64,000 nucleotides of DNA from Chryseobacterium sp. MFBS3-17 (GCF_020687745.1 NZ_JAJEWK010000002.1:186001-250000); one strand, 5' to 3'; positions 44,502 to 52,989 are shown, counted from the stretch's first letter. Notes: generated by a model not told the origin, from the letters alone. Translations and numbers: made by a program.

Positions 44502-45194
44502 ATGATTAAATTGTCAGACTACCTGGATTATCTCAATAAAGAGATAATCCAGGCACGGAAAATGGCAGATGAAAATGCGGTTTTAGTAGCGAGGCAATAT
44601 GCAGAGCATCCTTATCTGAAATATTTTAAGGTGCCCAGATATGCAATGCCCGTAGTGAAAATGGATATACCGGTGAAGGTAGCAGACATAGATGCGAAAT
44701 CCAAGTTTGATTTTAAATTGAACCCATTAATTTTCCTTTCTGAGGTTAATGAAAAAATCCGGGCAGTCAATAAGGAGAAAAATCTCAGCATGGCCTTAAT
44801 TTCTGAGGAACAGGTCGCTGGCAAAGAGTTTCAGACCCTTTTCAAGAAACTGGAAAATAATGACCAGCGGTATGTGAAAAATCTGGGCTCTGTAGTAAAG
44901 AAAATTGACCTGGCTCCGCAGATCAAGGCTTTGAATCTTAATATTTTCCGTCCCCAAGCAGACGACGATGAAAAGTATGAACTGACCAGAATTCTTTCGG
45001 AAACTATTGCCGGGAAATATTCGCTGGTATCCTCGCGTCTCAATAATATTTTTATTGATCCTGATACTACTTCGTCAGAAGATAAAGATAAGTTGTTCAT
45101 CAATCTTCATGTAGAAATGGAAGAAGAGGGCATACGTATTGTAAAATTGCAGGATAAAAACGGAAATGAGGTCGAAGAAATAACTTTTGAGTAA
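44502..45194 (+). CDS. Uncharacterised cytoplasmic protein of the DUF2589-protease operon
   Basis: A 230-residue protein that I do not assign to a named family. It starts with a helix (LDYLNKEIIQARKMADENAVLVARQYA), then beta-type sequence KVPRYAMPVVKMDIPVKVADIDAKS. A charged helical centre follows, and the end is beta-type again (LFINLHVEMEEEGIRIVKLQDKNG). The pattern VPxxAx(3-4)V...DIDxxxK..F resembles the strand region of the upstream DUF2589 protein, so it may be a divergent relative. No signal peptide. Its TAA overlaps the next gene's ATG (TAATG). Confidence 0.65.
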   Translation: MIKLSDYLDYLNKEIIQARKMADENAVLVARQYAEHPYLKYFKVPRYAMPVVKMDIPVKVADIDAKSKFDFKLNPLIFLSEVNEKIRAVNKEKNLSMALISEEQVAGKEFQTLFKKLENNDQRYVKNLGSVVKKIDLAPQIKALNLNIFRPQADDDEKYELTRILSETIAGKYSLVSSRLNNIFIDPDTTSSEDKDKLFINLHVEMEEEGIRIVKLQDKNGNEVEEITFE

Positions 45195-45772
45195 TGCAGG
45201 AGTTAATCCATAGAAAAGTTCAGCTTTCAGAGGAGTTTCTTAAGGAATTCAATGAAGTTCAACGGCTCTTCAGAGACCGCTCTTATGATTTTGATTCTGC
45301 CCTGAACCGGCTCACAGATGCACTGCTGCATCATTATCATGAAACCGGAAACACCACTGCTGAATCCGAAGTTCTGAAGGTGCAGAATACACTTTCCCTG
45401 CTCAGAAAAGGATTTAACCCGGTAAAAATGGAGAAGATTCAGTCCGGAAAGCGGGAACTGTTCTGGGGATTTGCGTTCTCCGGTCTGGAATCCCTCTACA
45501 GTTTGTTGCTGGAGGCCTACCGGGCAGAGCAGCAAAAGCTGGATGAGGGTACCGAATTGATTTCCGGTCTTTTTCTCAGCATGTATCAGAATGGAGTGCT
45601 TACAGACCAGAAAATTGCCGCTCTGAATACCGTGGAAGAAATCGGACTGTACTGGCGCACGCTGGCAGAGCAGAATACCACGATTGCCGGAATCTATAAA
45701 AAATTGCGCCTTACTTTAATAGATGAGGATATTTTTCTGCTCACGGAAAGAATCATCCACAGATTACACTAA
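45194..45772 (+). CDS. Uncharacterised all-helical cytoplasmic protein of the same operon
   Basis: A 192-residue protein, predicted almost wholly helical, with no signal, membrane segment or known motif. Notable stretches are FNEVQRLFRDRSYDFDSALNRLTDALLHHYHE and LEEAYRAEQQKLDEG-like helices. Two short loops separate the helices. It could be an adaptor or sensor for the protease encoded next, but that is inference. It is translationally coupled to the gene upstream and sits 12 bases before the S8 protease gene. Confidence 0.62.
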   Translation: MQELIHRKVQLSEEFLKEFNEVQRLFRDRSYDFDSALNRLTDALLHHYHETGNTTAESEVLKVQNTLSLLRKGFNPVKMEKIQSGKRELFWGFAFSGLESLYSLLLEAYRAEQQKLDEGTELISGLFLSMYQNGVLTDQKIAALNTVEEIGLYWRTLAEQNTTIAGIYKKLRLTLIDEDIFLLTERIIHRLH

Positions 45773-45784
45773 ATAACCAAAGCC

Positions 45785-47041
45785 ATGAAAAATGAAAAAT
45801 ATTTGGTTCTTCTCGAAAATCAAAACACTTCTGCTTTACGAAAAATTGAACGGGAGTTCAAAGTAAGTCTTACCTCTTCCCAAGACCTCTCCTCCACCCA
45901 TAAATCTTTTGATATCATCGATGATCAAAATGGTGTATTGTACAAAAATCTGGATGTTGTAGTTGCGGATGATCTGGATGCAGACCAGCTGAAGGCTGCG
46001 GTGAAGAGCAAAGATAGTCCCGTCATTTATTACGAAAAGGAAAGGACGTTTCTTCCTGCAAATCAACAAAACTTGCTGGATGAACTGAAGAAAACCTCAC
46101 AGGAACTCAGCGAAAAGATTGCCGAACTGGAAGCATTTCTTCAGAAAAAACCATTGCCTCAGGAACCGCTTACCAATTATGAATGGGGATTAAAAGCGGT
46201 GGGAATAGATCAGGTGCAGCTTACCGGTAAGGGCGTGGATGTTTGCATTCTGGACACCGGATTTGATGTTTCGCATCCGGATTTTGTAGCAAGGGAAATT
46301 GAGGGAAAGTCTTTTGTAGCCAATGAAAACTGGGACAAAGATGTGTATGGACATGGAACGCACTGTGCGGGAACTGCCGCGGGAAACGTGCGTTCGGATA
46401 ATGGCCACCGCTATGGCGTGGCGTCAGAATGCAATCTGAAAATAGCAAAAGTATTGTCTGATACAGGCAAAGGAACCACCTCTGCCATTATAGATGCTAT
46501 AGATTGGGCGCTGGAGAAAAAATTCCGCATTATCTCCATGTCGCTAGCCTCTCCTGTACAGATTAATGAAAAACCTTCTCCGTTGTTTCAAGCGGTAGGG
46601 AAAAAAGCGCTTGAAAATAATTGCCTCCTCATTGCTGCTGCGGGAAATGACAGCAGCCGGCCTGGTACACCGCGTCCGGTTTCTGCTCCGGCCAATTGCA
46701 GTTCTGTGATGGCGGTGGCAGCAATAGACAGCCAGATGCGGGTGGCTTCATTTTCCAATGGCGGGATCAATGCGGCAAATGGCGGCAATGTCAATGTATG
46801 TGCACCCGGCGTGGATGTACTCAGTGCATTCCCCCGGAAATCCGGACGTCTGCCTTATAAACTCATGAATGGCACCAGTATGGCTGCTCCTCATGTTTCG
46901 GGAATAGCGGCATTGCTGATGCAGAAATTTCCGGCCCTGAACGCAGAGGAAATCTGGCAATTGCTAGAGCAGTATGCCAGACCTGTTCAGAATTTGAAGT
47001 ACCGGGACATCGGGGCTGGTCTTGTTCAGGTAAAGATTTAA
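45785..47041 (+). CDS. Intracellular S8 subtilisin-like serine protease with I9-like N-terminal domain
   Basis: A 418-residue S8 peptidase. The catalytic triad is D157 (CILDTGFDVSHP), H190 (YGHGTHCAGT) and S365 (NGTSMAAPHVSG), with the oxyanion N288 in AAAGND. All active-site residues are intact. There is no signal peptide, so it should be cytoplasmic. Residues 5-88 show a beta-alpha-beta-beta-alpha-beta order (KYLVLLE, ALRKIEREF, VLYKNLDVVVA, DADQLKAAV, PVIYYEKE), like the I9 propeptide fold that inhibits subtilisins. A coiled coil (about 93-120) links it to the catalytic domain. It is the only recognisable enzyme of the operon. Confidence 0.93.
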   Translation: MKNEKYLVLLENQNTSALRKIEREFKVSLTSSQDLSSTHKSFDIIDDQNGVLYKNLDVVVADDLDADQLKAAVKSKDSPVIYYEKERTFLPANQQNLLDELKKTSQELSEKIAELEAFLQKKPLPQEPLTNYEWGLKAVGIDQVQLTGKGVDVCILDTGFDVSHPDFVAREIEGKSFVANENWDKDVYGHGTHCAGTAAGNVRSDNGHRYGVASECNLKIAKVLSDTGKGTTSAIIDAIDWALEKKFRIISMSLASPVQINEKPSPLFQAVGKKALENNCLLIAAAGNDSSRPGTPRPVSAPANCSSVMAVAAIDSQMRVASFSNGGINAANGGNVNVCAPGVDVLSAFPRKSGRLPYKLMNGTSMAAPHVSGIAALLMQKFPALNAEEIWQLLEQYARPVQNLKYRDIGAGLVQVKI

Positions 47042-47043
47042 GA

Positions 47044-47247
47044 ATGAAAATTTATTTTGGGATTTTAAAAAAGGAAGTCAGGTTTTCTGAAGCGAAAAAG
47101 TATATGAGGTCTGCCGGAATCCGGGTAATCAGGTATTACCCGAAACTGAGGCTGGTCAGATTTGAAACCGAAAAAAAACCTGATGAGTGGTTTCTTCATT
47201 TCTTTGATTCCATGGAAGAAGAGCGGGATGACTTTGTGCCATTATGA
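47044..47247 (+). CDS. 67-residue protein, possible free-standing I9-like protease inhibitor/chaperone
   Basis: It starts two bases after the protease stop. The order of elements is beta (KIYFGILKK), alpha (SEAKKYMRSAG), beta-beta (IRVIRYYPKLRLVRFET), alpha (PDEWFLHFFDSM), beta (RDDFVPL). This matches the peptidase-inhibitor I9 topology, a ferredoxin-like fold of about 70 residues. The inference is that it folds, restrains or directs the adjacent subtilisin. No signal peptide is present. Sequence similarity alone cannot prove the family. A terminator begins nine bases after its stop, so it closes the operon. Confidence 0.55.
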   Translation: MKIYFGILKKEVRFSEAKKYMRSAGIRVIRYYPKLRLVRFETEKKPDEWFLHFFDSMEEERDDFVPL

Positions 47248-47255
47248 ACTTTGAT

Positions 47256-47287
47256 GGCATTTACACTTGTTGAATGCCGGATTTTTT
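47256..47287 (+). terminator. Terminator of the DUF2589-protease operon
   Basis: GGCATT (47256-47261) pairs with AATGCC (47273-47278), followed by GGATTTTTT (T-run 47282-47287). Confidence 0.6.
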
Positions 47288-47320
47288 CGGGCATGGGTTG
47301 GATTGTATCCAATAACAAAA

Positions 47321-47346
47321 GAACCTGCCAACGAATCGACAGGTTC
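47321..47346 (-). terminator. Inverted repeat oriented as minus-strand terminator
   Basis: GAACCTG (47321-47327) and CAGGTTC (47340-47346). On the minus strand TTTTGTTATT follows the stem. It is about 400 bases beyond the clpB stop, so it may end a clpB read-through or a separate minus-strand RNA. Confidence 0.4.
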
Positions 47347-47528
47347 AAAAAAACACAAATGATGAAAAAAAATTTCAATTGATTTAATGCGAATATCGTA
47401 CCGATATATTCTTAAAAAGTGTTAAGATATATTAATTAGATGTTAAATTTTTATAAAACTATGTTTAAGGGTGCTTTTTGGGCACACCAAAGGGAATCAC
47501 CAGATTCATTTTCATTGAAAACGGCAGC

Positions 47529-47612
47529 ATGTTTTCTTTTTGGAAGTTCCAGAAAAACAGCACTTTCCCTGAACAGTCGCAAAATGACTACCAGAATGAA
47601 GCCGTCTCATAA
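47529..47612 (+). CDS. Candidate 27-residue small protein
   Basis: ATG at 47529 to TAA at 47610-47612 encodes MFSFWKFQKNSTFPEQSQND and seven more residues. Open codons with protein-like composition extend upstream to a TTG near 47476, after an in-frame stop. A strong terminator overlaps its end (47600-47633). It may be a real small protein, the remnant of a larger one, or the coincidental content of a small RNA. No homologue is recognised. Confidence 0.25.
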   Translation: MFSFWKFQKNSTFPEQSQNDYQNEAVS

Positions 47613-47633
47613 CTTAATGAAACGGCTTTTTTA
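47600..47633 (+). terminator. Rho-independent terminator for an unassigned plus-strand transcript
   Basis: AGCCGT (47600-47605) pairs with ACGGCT (47622-47627) and the inner TCAT/ATGA also pairs. TTTTTT follows. No annotated gene lies immediately upstream on this strand, implying a short transcript from about 47440-47600. Confidence 0.65.
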
Positions 47634-47745
47634 ATGATTTTCTCACGGACTCCTATCAGAGAACGGTGCCCAAATATTAAAATCTCAAGCAATTAATTGA
47701 GTATTGAGACAGTTTCTGGTTTTTTATATTGCTGAATGGTATTGT

Positions 47746-50349
47746 TTACTCAGTGGGTCTGAAAATCAGTCCGCTCTCTGAGAAATAATCCAGTGTAATC
47801 CGGTCGCCGTCATTCACGGTTCCTGCCAGAATTTCTTTGGAGAGTCTGTTCAGAACTTCCTGCTGAATCACCCGTTTCAGCGGCCGCGCGCCAAATGCAG
47901 GATCATAACCTTTGTTCATCAGGTAATCTACGGCGTCTTGTGTGGCAGTCATCATGATGTTTCGTTTGGTCAGCATTTCATTAAAGCCTCGTAACTGGTA
48001 GGATACTATTTTGCCGATTTGTTTTTTGGTAAGCGGCTGGAACAGGACTACCTCATCTATTCTGTTCAAAAATTCCGGTCTCAGGGTTTGTTTCAGTAAA
48101 TCGAAAACGTCCGTTTTAGTTTGTTCCAGAACTTCATATGCAATAGAGTCATTTTCATCTCTCGGTGCTTCGTCAAACCGTTCCTGAATGAGGTGTGAAC
48201 CCAGATTGGAGGTCATAATAATAATGGTGTTTTTAAAATTGACTACACGGCCCTTGTTATCGGTAAGTCTTCCATCATCCAGCACCTGCAGCAGCGTGTT
48301 GAAGACATCCGGATGCGCTTTTTCAATTTCGTCCAGCAATACCACAGAGTAGGGTCTTCTGCGTACCGCTTCTGTAAGTTGACCGCCTTCGTCATAACCA
48401 ATGTATCCCGGAGGCGCACCCACGAGGCGTGATACGCTGTGACGCTCCTGATACTCGCTCATGTCAATTCGGGTCATATTGTTTTCATCATCAAACAAAA
48501 ATTCGGCAAGTGCTTTCGCCAGCTCGGTTTTCCCTACGCCCGTAGTTCCCAGGAAGAGAAAACTTCCGATCGGTTTTTTTTCGTCATTCAGTCCGGCTCT
48601 GTTCCGGCGAATGGCATCTGCCACAGCTTCTATGGCTTCTTCCTGGCCTACTACACGGTGGTGGAGTTCCTGTTCCAGGTGCAGCAGTTTTTCTTTTTCA
48701 CTCTGCAGCAGTTTGGTCACCGGAATGCCTGTCCATTTGGCAATAACTTCGGATATATTTTCGGAAGTGACTTCCTCCTTGATGAGTTCGTTTTGGTGGT
48801 TTTGCATTTCCAGCTCCAGTTTGGAAAGTTCTTCCTCTTTTTCGCGAAGTTTTCCGTACTGAATTTCAGCTACTTTTGCATAATCACCTGCGCGTGAGGC
48901 TCTCTCTGCTTCAAGCTTTAGGGACTCCATATCTTTTTTGATCTGGGTCAGGTCTTCAGATTTTTGCTTTTCCTTCAGCCATTTTGCGTTAATTTCATTT
49001 CGTTCTTCAGAAATTTTGGCAATATCTTCTTTTAAATGATCTATTTTGGTCTGATTGCCTTCCCGCGAGATGGCGGCCAGTTCAATCTCCAGCTGCATCA
49101 GTTTTCGGTCCAGTACATCCAGTTCTTCCGGTTTGGAATTGATTTCCATCCTCAGTTTGGCAGATGCTTCATCAATGAGGTCAATGGCTTTATCCGGCAG
49201 GAAACGGTCAGAAATATAGCGCTGAGACATTTCAACTGCAGCGATAATGGCCTCGTCCTTAATTCTTACTTTATGGTGCGCTTCATATTTATCTTTAATT
49301 CCCCGGAGGATAGAGATGGCCGATTCGGTATCCGGTTCTTCCACCATCACTTTCTGGAATCTTCTTTCCAGTGCTTTATCTTTTTCAAAATATTTCTGAT
49401 ATTCGTTCAGTGTGGTGGCTCCTATTGCACGCAGTTCGCCTCTGGCCAGTGCGGGTTTCAGGATGTTGGCGGCGTCCATGGCTCCCTCGCCACCTCCGGC
49501 GCCTACCAGCGTATGAATCTCATCGATGAAGAGGATGATCTGGCCATCTGATTTCGTTACTTCATTGATGACTGATTTCAGACGTTCTTCAAATTCACCT
49601 TTGTATTTGGCTCCGGCAATCAGTGCGCCCATGTCCAGCGAGAAAAGCGTTTTGTCCATCAGATTCTCGGGTACATCTCCCGAAATAATTCTGTGAGCTA
49701 TGCCTTCTGCAATGGCGGTTTTACCTACTCCGGGCTCACCTATAAGAATGGGGTTGTTTTTGGTTCTTCGCGAGAGGATCTGTAATACTCTTCGGATTTC
49801 CTCATCACGGCCTATCACCGGATCCAGTTTGCCTTCGGCGGCAAGTTCGTTAAAATTCTTTGCATACTTATTGAGGCTCTGGTAGGTTTCTTCCGAACTT
49901 GCGGAGGTGGCTCTGGAGCCTTTCCGGAGTTCTTTAATGGCTGTTTCCAGAGCATTTCTGGTGACGCCCAGATCCTTCAGCATCTTGGAAACTTCAGAAT
50001 TTACCTCAAACAAAGACAGCCAGAGGTGTTCAATGGTGACATATTCGTCGCCCATTTTTTTGGCAATATTAGGCGCATCAAGCAGGATTTTATTGGCTGC
50101 CTGCGAGAGATAAATATTCCCGCCCTCTACTTTCGGGAGGTTAGCAATGCTTTCTCTGTTGCGTTCCCGCACCAGGGATAATTCGGCTTCTGCTTTTTTC
50201 ATCAGAAAATCCGAGATGTTTTCATCTACCTGAAGGATGCCTTCCAAGAGATGTTGTGGCTCAATGCTCTGATTGCCAAATTCCAGCGCCACTTGTTGTG
50301 CGGCCTGAATGGCTTCCTGCGATTTTACGGTATATTGGTTCAGATTCAT
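47746..50349 (-). CDS. clpB: ATP-dependent disaggregase ClpB
   Basis: A Hsp100 chaperone that threads aggregated proteins with DnaK/DnaJ. It is 867 aa with the standard layout. The N-domain covers 1-145 (LNQYTVKSQEAIQAAQ). AAA1 has Walker A GEPGVGKTAIAEG and Walker B LFIDEIHTLVGAG. A middle coiled coil runs from about 410 to 525. AAA2 has GTTGVGKTELAKALAE and VVLLDEIEKAHPDV. The C-terminal DPAFGARPLKRVIQ is conserved. No ClpP-binding loop (IGF/L) stands out, which agrees with ClpB rather than ClpA/C. It is monocistronic. No CIRCE operator was seen upstream. Confidence 0.97.
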   Translation of the reverse strand: MNLNQYTVKSQEAIQAAQQVALEFGNQSIEPQHLLEGILQVDENISDFLMKKAEAELSLVRERNRESIANLPKVEGGNIYLSQAANKILLDAPNIAKKMGDEYVTIEHLWLSLFEVNSEVSKMLKDLGVTRNALETAIKELRKGSRATSASSEETYQSLNKYAKNFNELAAEGKLDPVIGRDEEIRRVLQILSRRTKNNPILIGEPGVGKTAIAEGIAHRIISGDVPENLMDKTLFSLDMGALIAGAKYKGEFEERLKSVINEVTKSDGQIILFIDEIHTLVGAGGGEGAMDAANILKPALARGELRAIGATTLNEYQKYFEKDKALERRFQKVMVEEPDTESAISILRGIKDKYEAHHKVRIKDEAIIAAVEMSQRYISDRFLPDKAIDLIDEASAKLRMEINSKPEELDVLDRKLMQLEIELAAISREGNQTKIDHLKEDIAKISEERNEINAKWLKEKQKSEDLTQIKKDMESLKLEAERASRAGDYAKVAEIQYGKLREKEEELSKLELEMQNHQNELIKEEVTSENISEVIAKWTGIPVTKLLQSEKEKLLHLEQELHHRVVGQEEAIEAVADAIRRNRAGLNDEKKPIGSFLFLGTTGVGKTELAKALAEFLFDDENNMTRIDMSEYQERHSVSRLVGAPPGYIGYDEGGQLTEAVRRRPYSVVLLDEIEKAHPDVFNTLLQVLDDGRLTDNKGRVVNFKNTIIIMTSNLGSHLIQERFDEAPRDENDSIAYEVLEQTKTDVFDLLKQTLRPEFLNRIDEVVLFQPLTKKQIGKIVSYQLRGFNEMLTKRNIMMTATQDAVDYLMNKGYDPAFGARPLKRVIQQEVLNRLSKEILAGTVNDGDRITLDYFSESGLIFRPTE

Positions 50350-50565
50350 CGTATAATATTTTTATGTTGTGGTTTATTTTTTATGCAGCTTCAGAACAAC
50401 TTTTCAAAAGTGAGATTCTTAATGCCGGTTTTCATCTTTTAATCATTCGCTAAGTGAATTTCAAAAACTGTTCTATTTGTTTTCAAGGGGTTGAAAGTGG
50501 TCATATTTACCGGATTTTGAAAGGTTTGTGTATTTTTTACGGTCAGAATTTCCGAAAAATTAGTT

Positions 50566-50596
50566 TTTGTTCCCTTTTATAAAATGCTTATCTTTG
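50566..50596 (+). promoter_or_regulatory. Canonical Bacteroidota promoter of the phenylacetate cluster
   Basis: TTTG (50566-50569), a spacer of exactly 19 bases and TATCTTTG (50589-50596, exact TAnnTTTG). It lies 31 bases upstream of the paaE ATG in the clpB-paaE divergent region. Confidence 0.7.
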
Positions 50597-50627
50597 TTAA
50601 CATTTATTATAAGATTTTCAATTAAAT

Positions 50628-51716
50628 ATGCATCATTTTCATCAGTTAAGAGTAAGTAAAGTTATAAAGGAGACCAATGATTCTGTGAACATTGCTTTTG
50701 ATATTCCGGAAAGTTTAAAGCATGAATTTTCGTTCAGACAAGGGCAGTATCTCAACGTAAGACTGATGATGAACGGTGAGGATTTGCGCCGGTCTTATTC
50801 CATTGTGAATGCGCCTTCTGAAGGGGGTTCTGAGCTGGAAGTTCTGGTAAAGCATCTGCAAGACGGAAAGGTTTCTACCTTTATGAATGAGCAGGTAAAA
50901 GAGGGTGACCTGATGGATGTGATGGCTCCGATGGGGCATTTTTACACCCATTACCACGCCAGCAATGAGAAAGTTTATATAGGACTGGCAGCGGGAAGTG
51001 GTATTTCGCCGGTATTGTCTAATCTGAAGGAGGCTTTGCATCAGGAGCCAAAAAGTAAAGCCTATTTGTTCTTCAGCAATAAAAGTCTGCATGATATTAT
51101 TTTTAAAAAGCAGATAGATGAGCTTGCACAGCAGTTTCAGGGAAGACTGCGGGTGGTGTACCTTCTTTCCAGAGAAAAACATTTTGAGGATGAATTGTTT
51201 GAAGGCCGGATTTGTGCCCCCAAACTGAATGATATCTTTGAAAAAATGTCGGAAATTCCGGTGCAGGACTCTACATACTTTATTTGTGGACCTGCAGAAA
51301 TGATTAAAAGCGTGGCAGAATATCTGAGGAACGATAAAAAAGTTCCGTCATTGCAGATTATGTATGAATATTACGCTGCTCCGGACGATGAAAATAATGC
51401 GGAGAAGAGCGACGAATTTAAAGCGATACCTAATATTGAAAGTATGGTAACGCTCATTATAGATGATGATGAATATTCCTTTCACCTGAATTCCAAAAAG
51501 AAAAATATTCTGGACCAGGCGATTGACGAGAAACTTCCGGTACCTTTTGCCTGTAAAGGCGGGGTGTGCTGTACCTGTAAAGCCCAGGTAATGGAAGGGG
51601 AGGTTTTCATGGAAAAGAACTTTGCATTAACCGAGGACGAGGTGGCCAAAGGATTTGTACTGACATGCCAATGCCATCCTACTACCAATGTGGTGATGCT
51701 GAATTATGATGTTTAA
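50628..51716 (+). CDS. paaE: Phenylacetyl-CoA epoxidase reductase subunit PaaE
   Basis: This subunit passes electrons from NADPH through FAD and a plant-type 2Fe-2S cluster to the PaaAC oxygenase. It is 362 aa. The FAD-binding domain has RQGQYLNVRL and RRSYSIVNAP. The NAD(P) domain follows, with AAGSGISPVLSNL and YFICGPAEMI. The C-terminal ferredoxin has CKGGVCCTCKAQV and, further on, LTCQC, which together supply the four cluster Cys. In E. coli it is the last gene of paaABCDE; here it comes first, before paaA. Confidence 0.94.
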   Translation: MHHFHQLRVSKVIKETNDSVNIAFDIPESLKHEFSFRQGQYLNVRLMMNGEDLRRSYSIVNAPSEGGSELEVLVKHLQDGKVSTFMNEQVKEGDLMDVMAPMGHFYTHYHASNEKVYIGLAAGSGISPVLSNLKEALHQEPKSKAYLFFSNKSLHDIIFKKQIDELAQQFQGRLRVVYLLSREKHFEDELFEGRICAPKLNDIFEKMSEIPVQDSTYFICGPAEMIKSVAEYLRNDKKVPSLQIMYEYYAAPDDENNAEKSDEFKAIPNIESMVTLIIDDDEYSFHLNSKKKNILDQAIDEKLPVPFACKGGVCCTCKAQVMEGEVFMEKNFALTEDEVAKGFVLTCQCHPTTNVVMLNYDV

Positions 51717-51747
51717 TAATCCGTTTTCAGGAGTAAAAAATCGAAAT

Positions 51748-51996
51748 ATGGCTAAGTGGAAATTCGCGAAAGCAATAGAAGAAAACGAAGAATTTAAAAT
51801 TAATGGAGTAAATGTCTGGAACCATTACTGGCATTGCGTGGATCAGAAAGTAGAAGTGGTGGAGCCGCAGAAAGGCAATACCTACTATTTCCGGGAGTAT
51901 GAAATCCAGGCAGATGACAAAAAAATAAACTTTGTGGCCGGAGAATTTATCAATTCCAAAATCGGAATTTATCTGAAAGACGAAGAACTGTTTTAG
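51748..51996 (+). CDS. Small conserved-looking protein within the paa operon
   Basis: An 82-residue protein from the ATG at 51748 (MAKWKFAKAIEENEEFKING). A longer frame from 51706 would overlap the paaE end by 11 bases and add 14 residues; the shorter start is preferred. It has Trp/His-rich beta-type sequence (VNVWNHYWHCVDQKVEVVEPQ, YYFREYEIQADDKKINFVAGEFI) and no signal or cofactor motif. The function is unknown. Its place between paaE and paaA suggests a role near the epoxidase. Confidence 0.6.
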   Translation: MAKWKFAKAIEENEEFKINGVNVWNHYWHCVDQKVEVVEPQKGNTYYFREYEIQADDKKINFVAGEFINSKIGIYLKDEELF

Positions 51997-52023
51997 GATG
52001 AAAAATCAGCACCGACTGCTGAA

Positions 52024-52031
52024 TATTTTTG
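52024..52031 (+). promoter_or_regulatory. -7 box (TATTTTTG) ahead of paaA
   Basis: An exact TAnnTTTG 22 bases upstream of the paaA ATG, so paaA may have an internal promoter in addition to the one ahead of paaE. No -33 element is at normal spacing. Confidence 0.35.
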
Positions 52032-52053
52032 TACAAAATTACAATACAGAACT

Positions 52054-52989
52054 ATGAATCACGACAAATTTTTAGAATACGTACAGGCTGAAAATAAAGT
52101 TGAGCCAAAAGATATGATGCCGGATGATTACCGGAAACTGCTGGTACGCCAGATTTCCCAGCACGCACATTCTGAGGTGGTGGGAATGCTGCCGGAAGCC
52201 AACTGGATTACCCGTGCGCCGTCGCTCAGAAGAAAAATGGCACTTTTAGCCAAAATTCAGGATGAAGCGGGACACGGTCTTTACCTGTACGCAGCCACCG
52301 AAACCTTAGGAAACGGTGAAATTGCTGCAGACCGGGATACAACCTATAATGATATGCTGGCCGGCAAAGCCAAATATTCCAGCATCTTTAATTATCCGGC
52401 GCTTTCCTGGGCAGATATTGGTGCCATAGGCTGGCTGGTAGACGGTGCTGCCATTATGAATCAGGTGATGCTCATGGGGAATTCCTACGGACCATATTCA
52501 CGTGCTATGGTGCGAATTTGCAAGGAAGAATCGTTTCACCAAAGACAGGGTTATGAAATTCTGATGACCCTGTGCCGCGGAACCAAAGAGCAGAAAGAAC
52601 TGGCACAGGACGCACTGAACCGCTTCTGGTGGCCGGCACTCATGATGTTCGGACCCAATGACGAGGCTTCCCCCAATTCACAGAAATCCATGAACTACCG
52701 GGTGAAAAGGGAGAGTAACGATTCCCTGCGCCAGCGTTTTATAGATGTTACCGTGCCACAGGCAGAATTTCTTGGACTTAAAATACCGGATGAGCAACTG
52801 AAGTGGAATGAAGAAAGGCAGCATTACGATTTCGGTGAACTGCCCTGGGATGAATTTATGGAGGTGCTGAAGGGTAACGGACCGGCAAACAAAAAGCGTC
52901 TGGAAACAAAACGGAAAGCACAGACAGATCATGCATGGGTGAAAGAAGCTGCGATAGCTTTTGCAGCCAAACAAAAAGCTGAAGTATGA
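52054..52989 (+). CDS. paaA: Phenylacetyl-CoA 1,2-epoxidase catalytic subunit PaaA
   Basis: The di-iron oxygenase subunit that epoxidises the ring of phenylacetyl-CoA. It is 311 aa. The iron ligands lie in two E-x-x-H motifs: [14 protein letters not shown] (about residue 70) and [13 protein letters not shown] (about 155-165). Other PaaA features are [13 protein letters not shown] and LPWDEF near the C-terminus. Its stop overlaps the next start by four bases. Confidence 0.96.
   Translation: MNHDKFLEYVQAENKVEPKDMMPDDYRKLLVRQISQHAHSEVVGMLPEANWITRAPSLRRKMALLAKIQDEAGHGLYLYAATETLGNGEIAADRDTTYNDMLAGKAKYSSIFNYPALSWADIGAIGWLVDGAAIMNQVMLMGNSYGPYSRAMVRICKEESFHQRQGYEILMTLCRGTKEQKELAQDALNRFWWPALMMFGPNDEASPNSQKSMNYRVKRESNDSLRQRFIDVTVPQAEFLGLKIPDEQLKWNEERQHYDFGELPWDEFMEVLKGNGPANKKRLETKRKAQTDHAWVKEAAIAFAAKQKAEV

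Larger units (their letters stand above)
47248..47745. other. 498-base intergenic region between the protease operon and clpB
   Basis: It contains the operon terminator (47256-47287), an inverted repeat oriented as a minus-strand terminator (47321-47346), AT-rich sequence with a near-palindrome around 47393-47410, and a second plus-strand terminator (47600-47633). Between the last two lies about 250 bases with a small reading frame at 47529-47612. No larger gene was found; a longer frame at 47440-47634 looks like chance because its composition is unconvincing. Confidence 0.6.

Noticed and set aside
47440-47634. 64-codon plus-strand frame between the protease operon and clpB
   Set aside because: It runs through the terminator hairpin and has no convincing composition. 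The alternative 27-codon frame in the same region looks more protein-like and is listed at low confidence.
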